Shown here piece by piece: positions 21,000 to 21,210 of a DNA stretch of 21,210 nucleotides. Location of the stretch: assembly GCA_002506425.1 (NCBI GenBank), contig DAXO01000069.1, positions 7,383-28,592 on the forward strand, in the 5' to 3' direction. Below the pieces are notes generated by a model. That model searched no databases and was not told where the DNA came from. It saw nothing but the letters and a program-made list of their open reading frames with translations. Position numbers and translations under genes: made by a program. Source of the DNA: Methanomassiliicoccaceae archaeon UBA480. Lineage in GTDB: Archaea; Thermoplasmatota; Thermoplasmata; Methanomassiliicoccales; Methanomethylophilaceae. Every line of letters starts with the position of its first letter. Position 1 is the first letter of the stretch.

Positions 21000-21210
21000 G
21001 CTACGCCTGATGACCACCACCACGATGGCCGCGACCAGTGCGCAGACCGCTGCCAGAGCGGTCACAGGCACGCTGCTTCCATTCTCGGTATCGCCTTCAT
21101 CATCGGAATCCCCTATCTGATCGTCCTGAGGCACATCCGCGGGTTCCTCTCCACTCGGATCATCTACAGGAGGCGTCACGATGGACGGATCATCGTTCGA
21201 ATCATCGTTC
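20997..21210 (-). CDS. Surface-anchored protein with acidic stalk, C-terminal fragment
   Basis: The frame is open from the right edge to a TGA at 20997-20999; 70 residues are visible. It begins with NDDS/NDDP repeats, continues as an acidic Pro/Asp/Glu-rich stretch (DDPSGEEPADVPQDDQIGDS, DDEGDTENGSS) and ends in one hydrophobic segment (PVTALAAVCALVAAIVVVVI) and RRS. This is the layout of an archaeal cell-surface protein: large extracellular part (off the window), extended acidic stalk, C-terminal membrane anchor with positive-inside tail. The catalytic or adhesive part, and hence the role, cannot be seen. Confidence 0.75.
   Translation of the reverse strand, partial: NDDSNDDPSIVTPPVDDPSGEEPADVPQDDQIGDSDDEGDTENGSSVPVTALAAVCALVAAIVVVVIRRS

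Noticed and set aside
1..21210. tRNA, rRNA or insertion-sequence genes
   Set aside because: No cloverleaf-like segment with CCA-adjacent stem, no rRNA-like stretch and no transposase motif was seen by reading; a covariance-model search would settle it.

Overview
The window is archaeal chromosome, GC-rich over most of its length. Evidence for an archaeon: a Pelota (Dom34) ribosome-rescue factor, an archaeal-type 2,3-bisphosphoglycerate-independent phosphoglycerate mutase, a SelB-like factor with a decayed GTPase domain, a zinc-ribbon/PUA/PP-loop/ferredoxin sulfonucleotide reductase, and A/T-rich TATA-like boxes 20-40 nt upstream of start codons that often lack a Shine-Dalgarno (leaderless genes). 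The gene set fits Thermoplasmatota, most likely Methanomassiliicoccales; that placement is inference. Nearly all genes end in TGA (19 of about 22), with TAG rare, which would fit a lineage that decodes TAG as pyrrolysine but does not prove it.

Layout. 1-3265 (minus): carB (cut by the left edge) and carA, pyrimidine/arginine carbamoyl phosphate synthesis. 3428-5792 (plus): pelota, then a homocitrate/isopropylmalate-synthase-like protein whose metal-binding residues are all replaced. 5888-6319: small winged-helix regulator, convergent with a phenylacetate-CoA-ligase-type AMP-forming enzyme (6310-7611). 7752-8054: small membrane zinc-ribbon protein. 8088-9479 (minus): tandem ACT-domain protein followed directly by the SelB-like factor.

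9480-12840 is an accessory-looking island, partly more A/T-rich than its surroundings: an orphan MNT-type nucleotidyltransferase with a possible hepT remnant, a CARF-like (HFX_2341/DUF6293-type) winged-helix regulator, and, divergent from it, a two-gene operon of a NYN-domain RNase and a basic coiled-coil protein. A strong hairpin closes the island. I consider the CARF-like/NYN/coiled-coil cassette the best candidate for an undescribed RNA-targeting or stress-response module. The island is bracketed by two same-strand paralogues of phenylacetate-CoA ligase (6310-7611 and 12852-14150).

14221-18360: a SAM methyltransferase, a zinc-ribbon membrane protein coupled to a YkgJ-type cysteine-cluster protein, a convergent alpha/beta hydrolase, then phosphoglycerate mutase translationally coupled to an RsbW-like ATPase whose frame has no stop until deep in the antisense of the next gene. 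18359-20961 (minus): sulfonucleotide reductase coupled to serine acetyltransferase, a sulfur-assimilation/cysteine operon. The right edge cuts an anchored surface protein with an acidic stalk.

No rRNA, tRNA, CRISPR array or insertion sequence was recognised. No gene-free stretch longer than 300 bases exists; the longest is about 264 bases (9480-9743).
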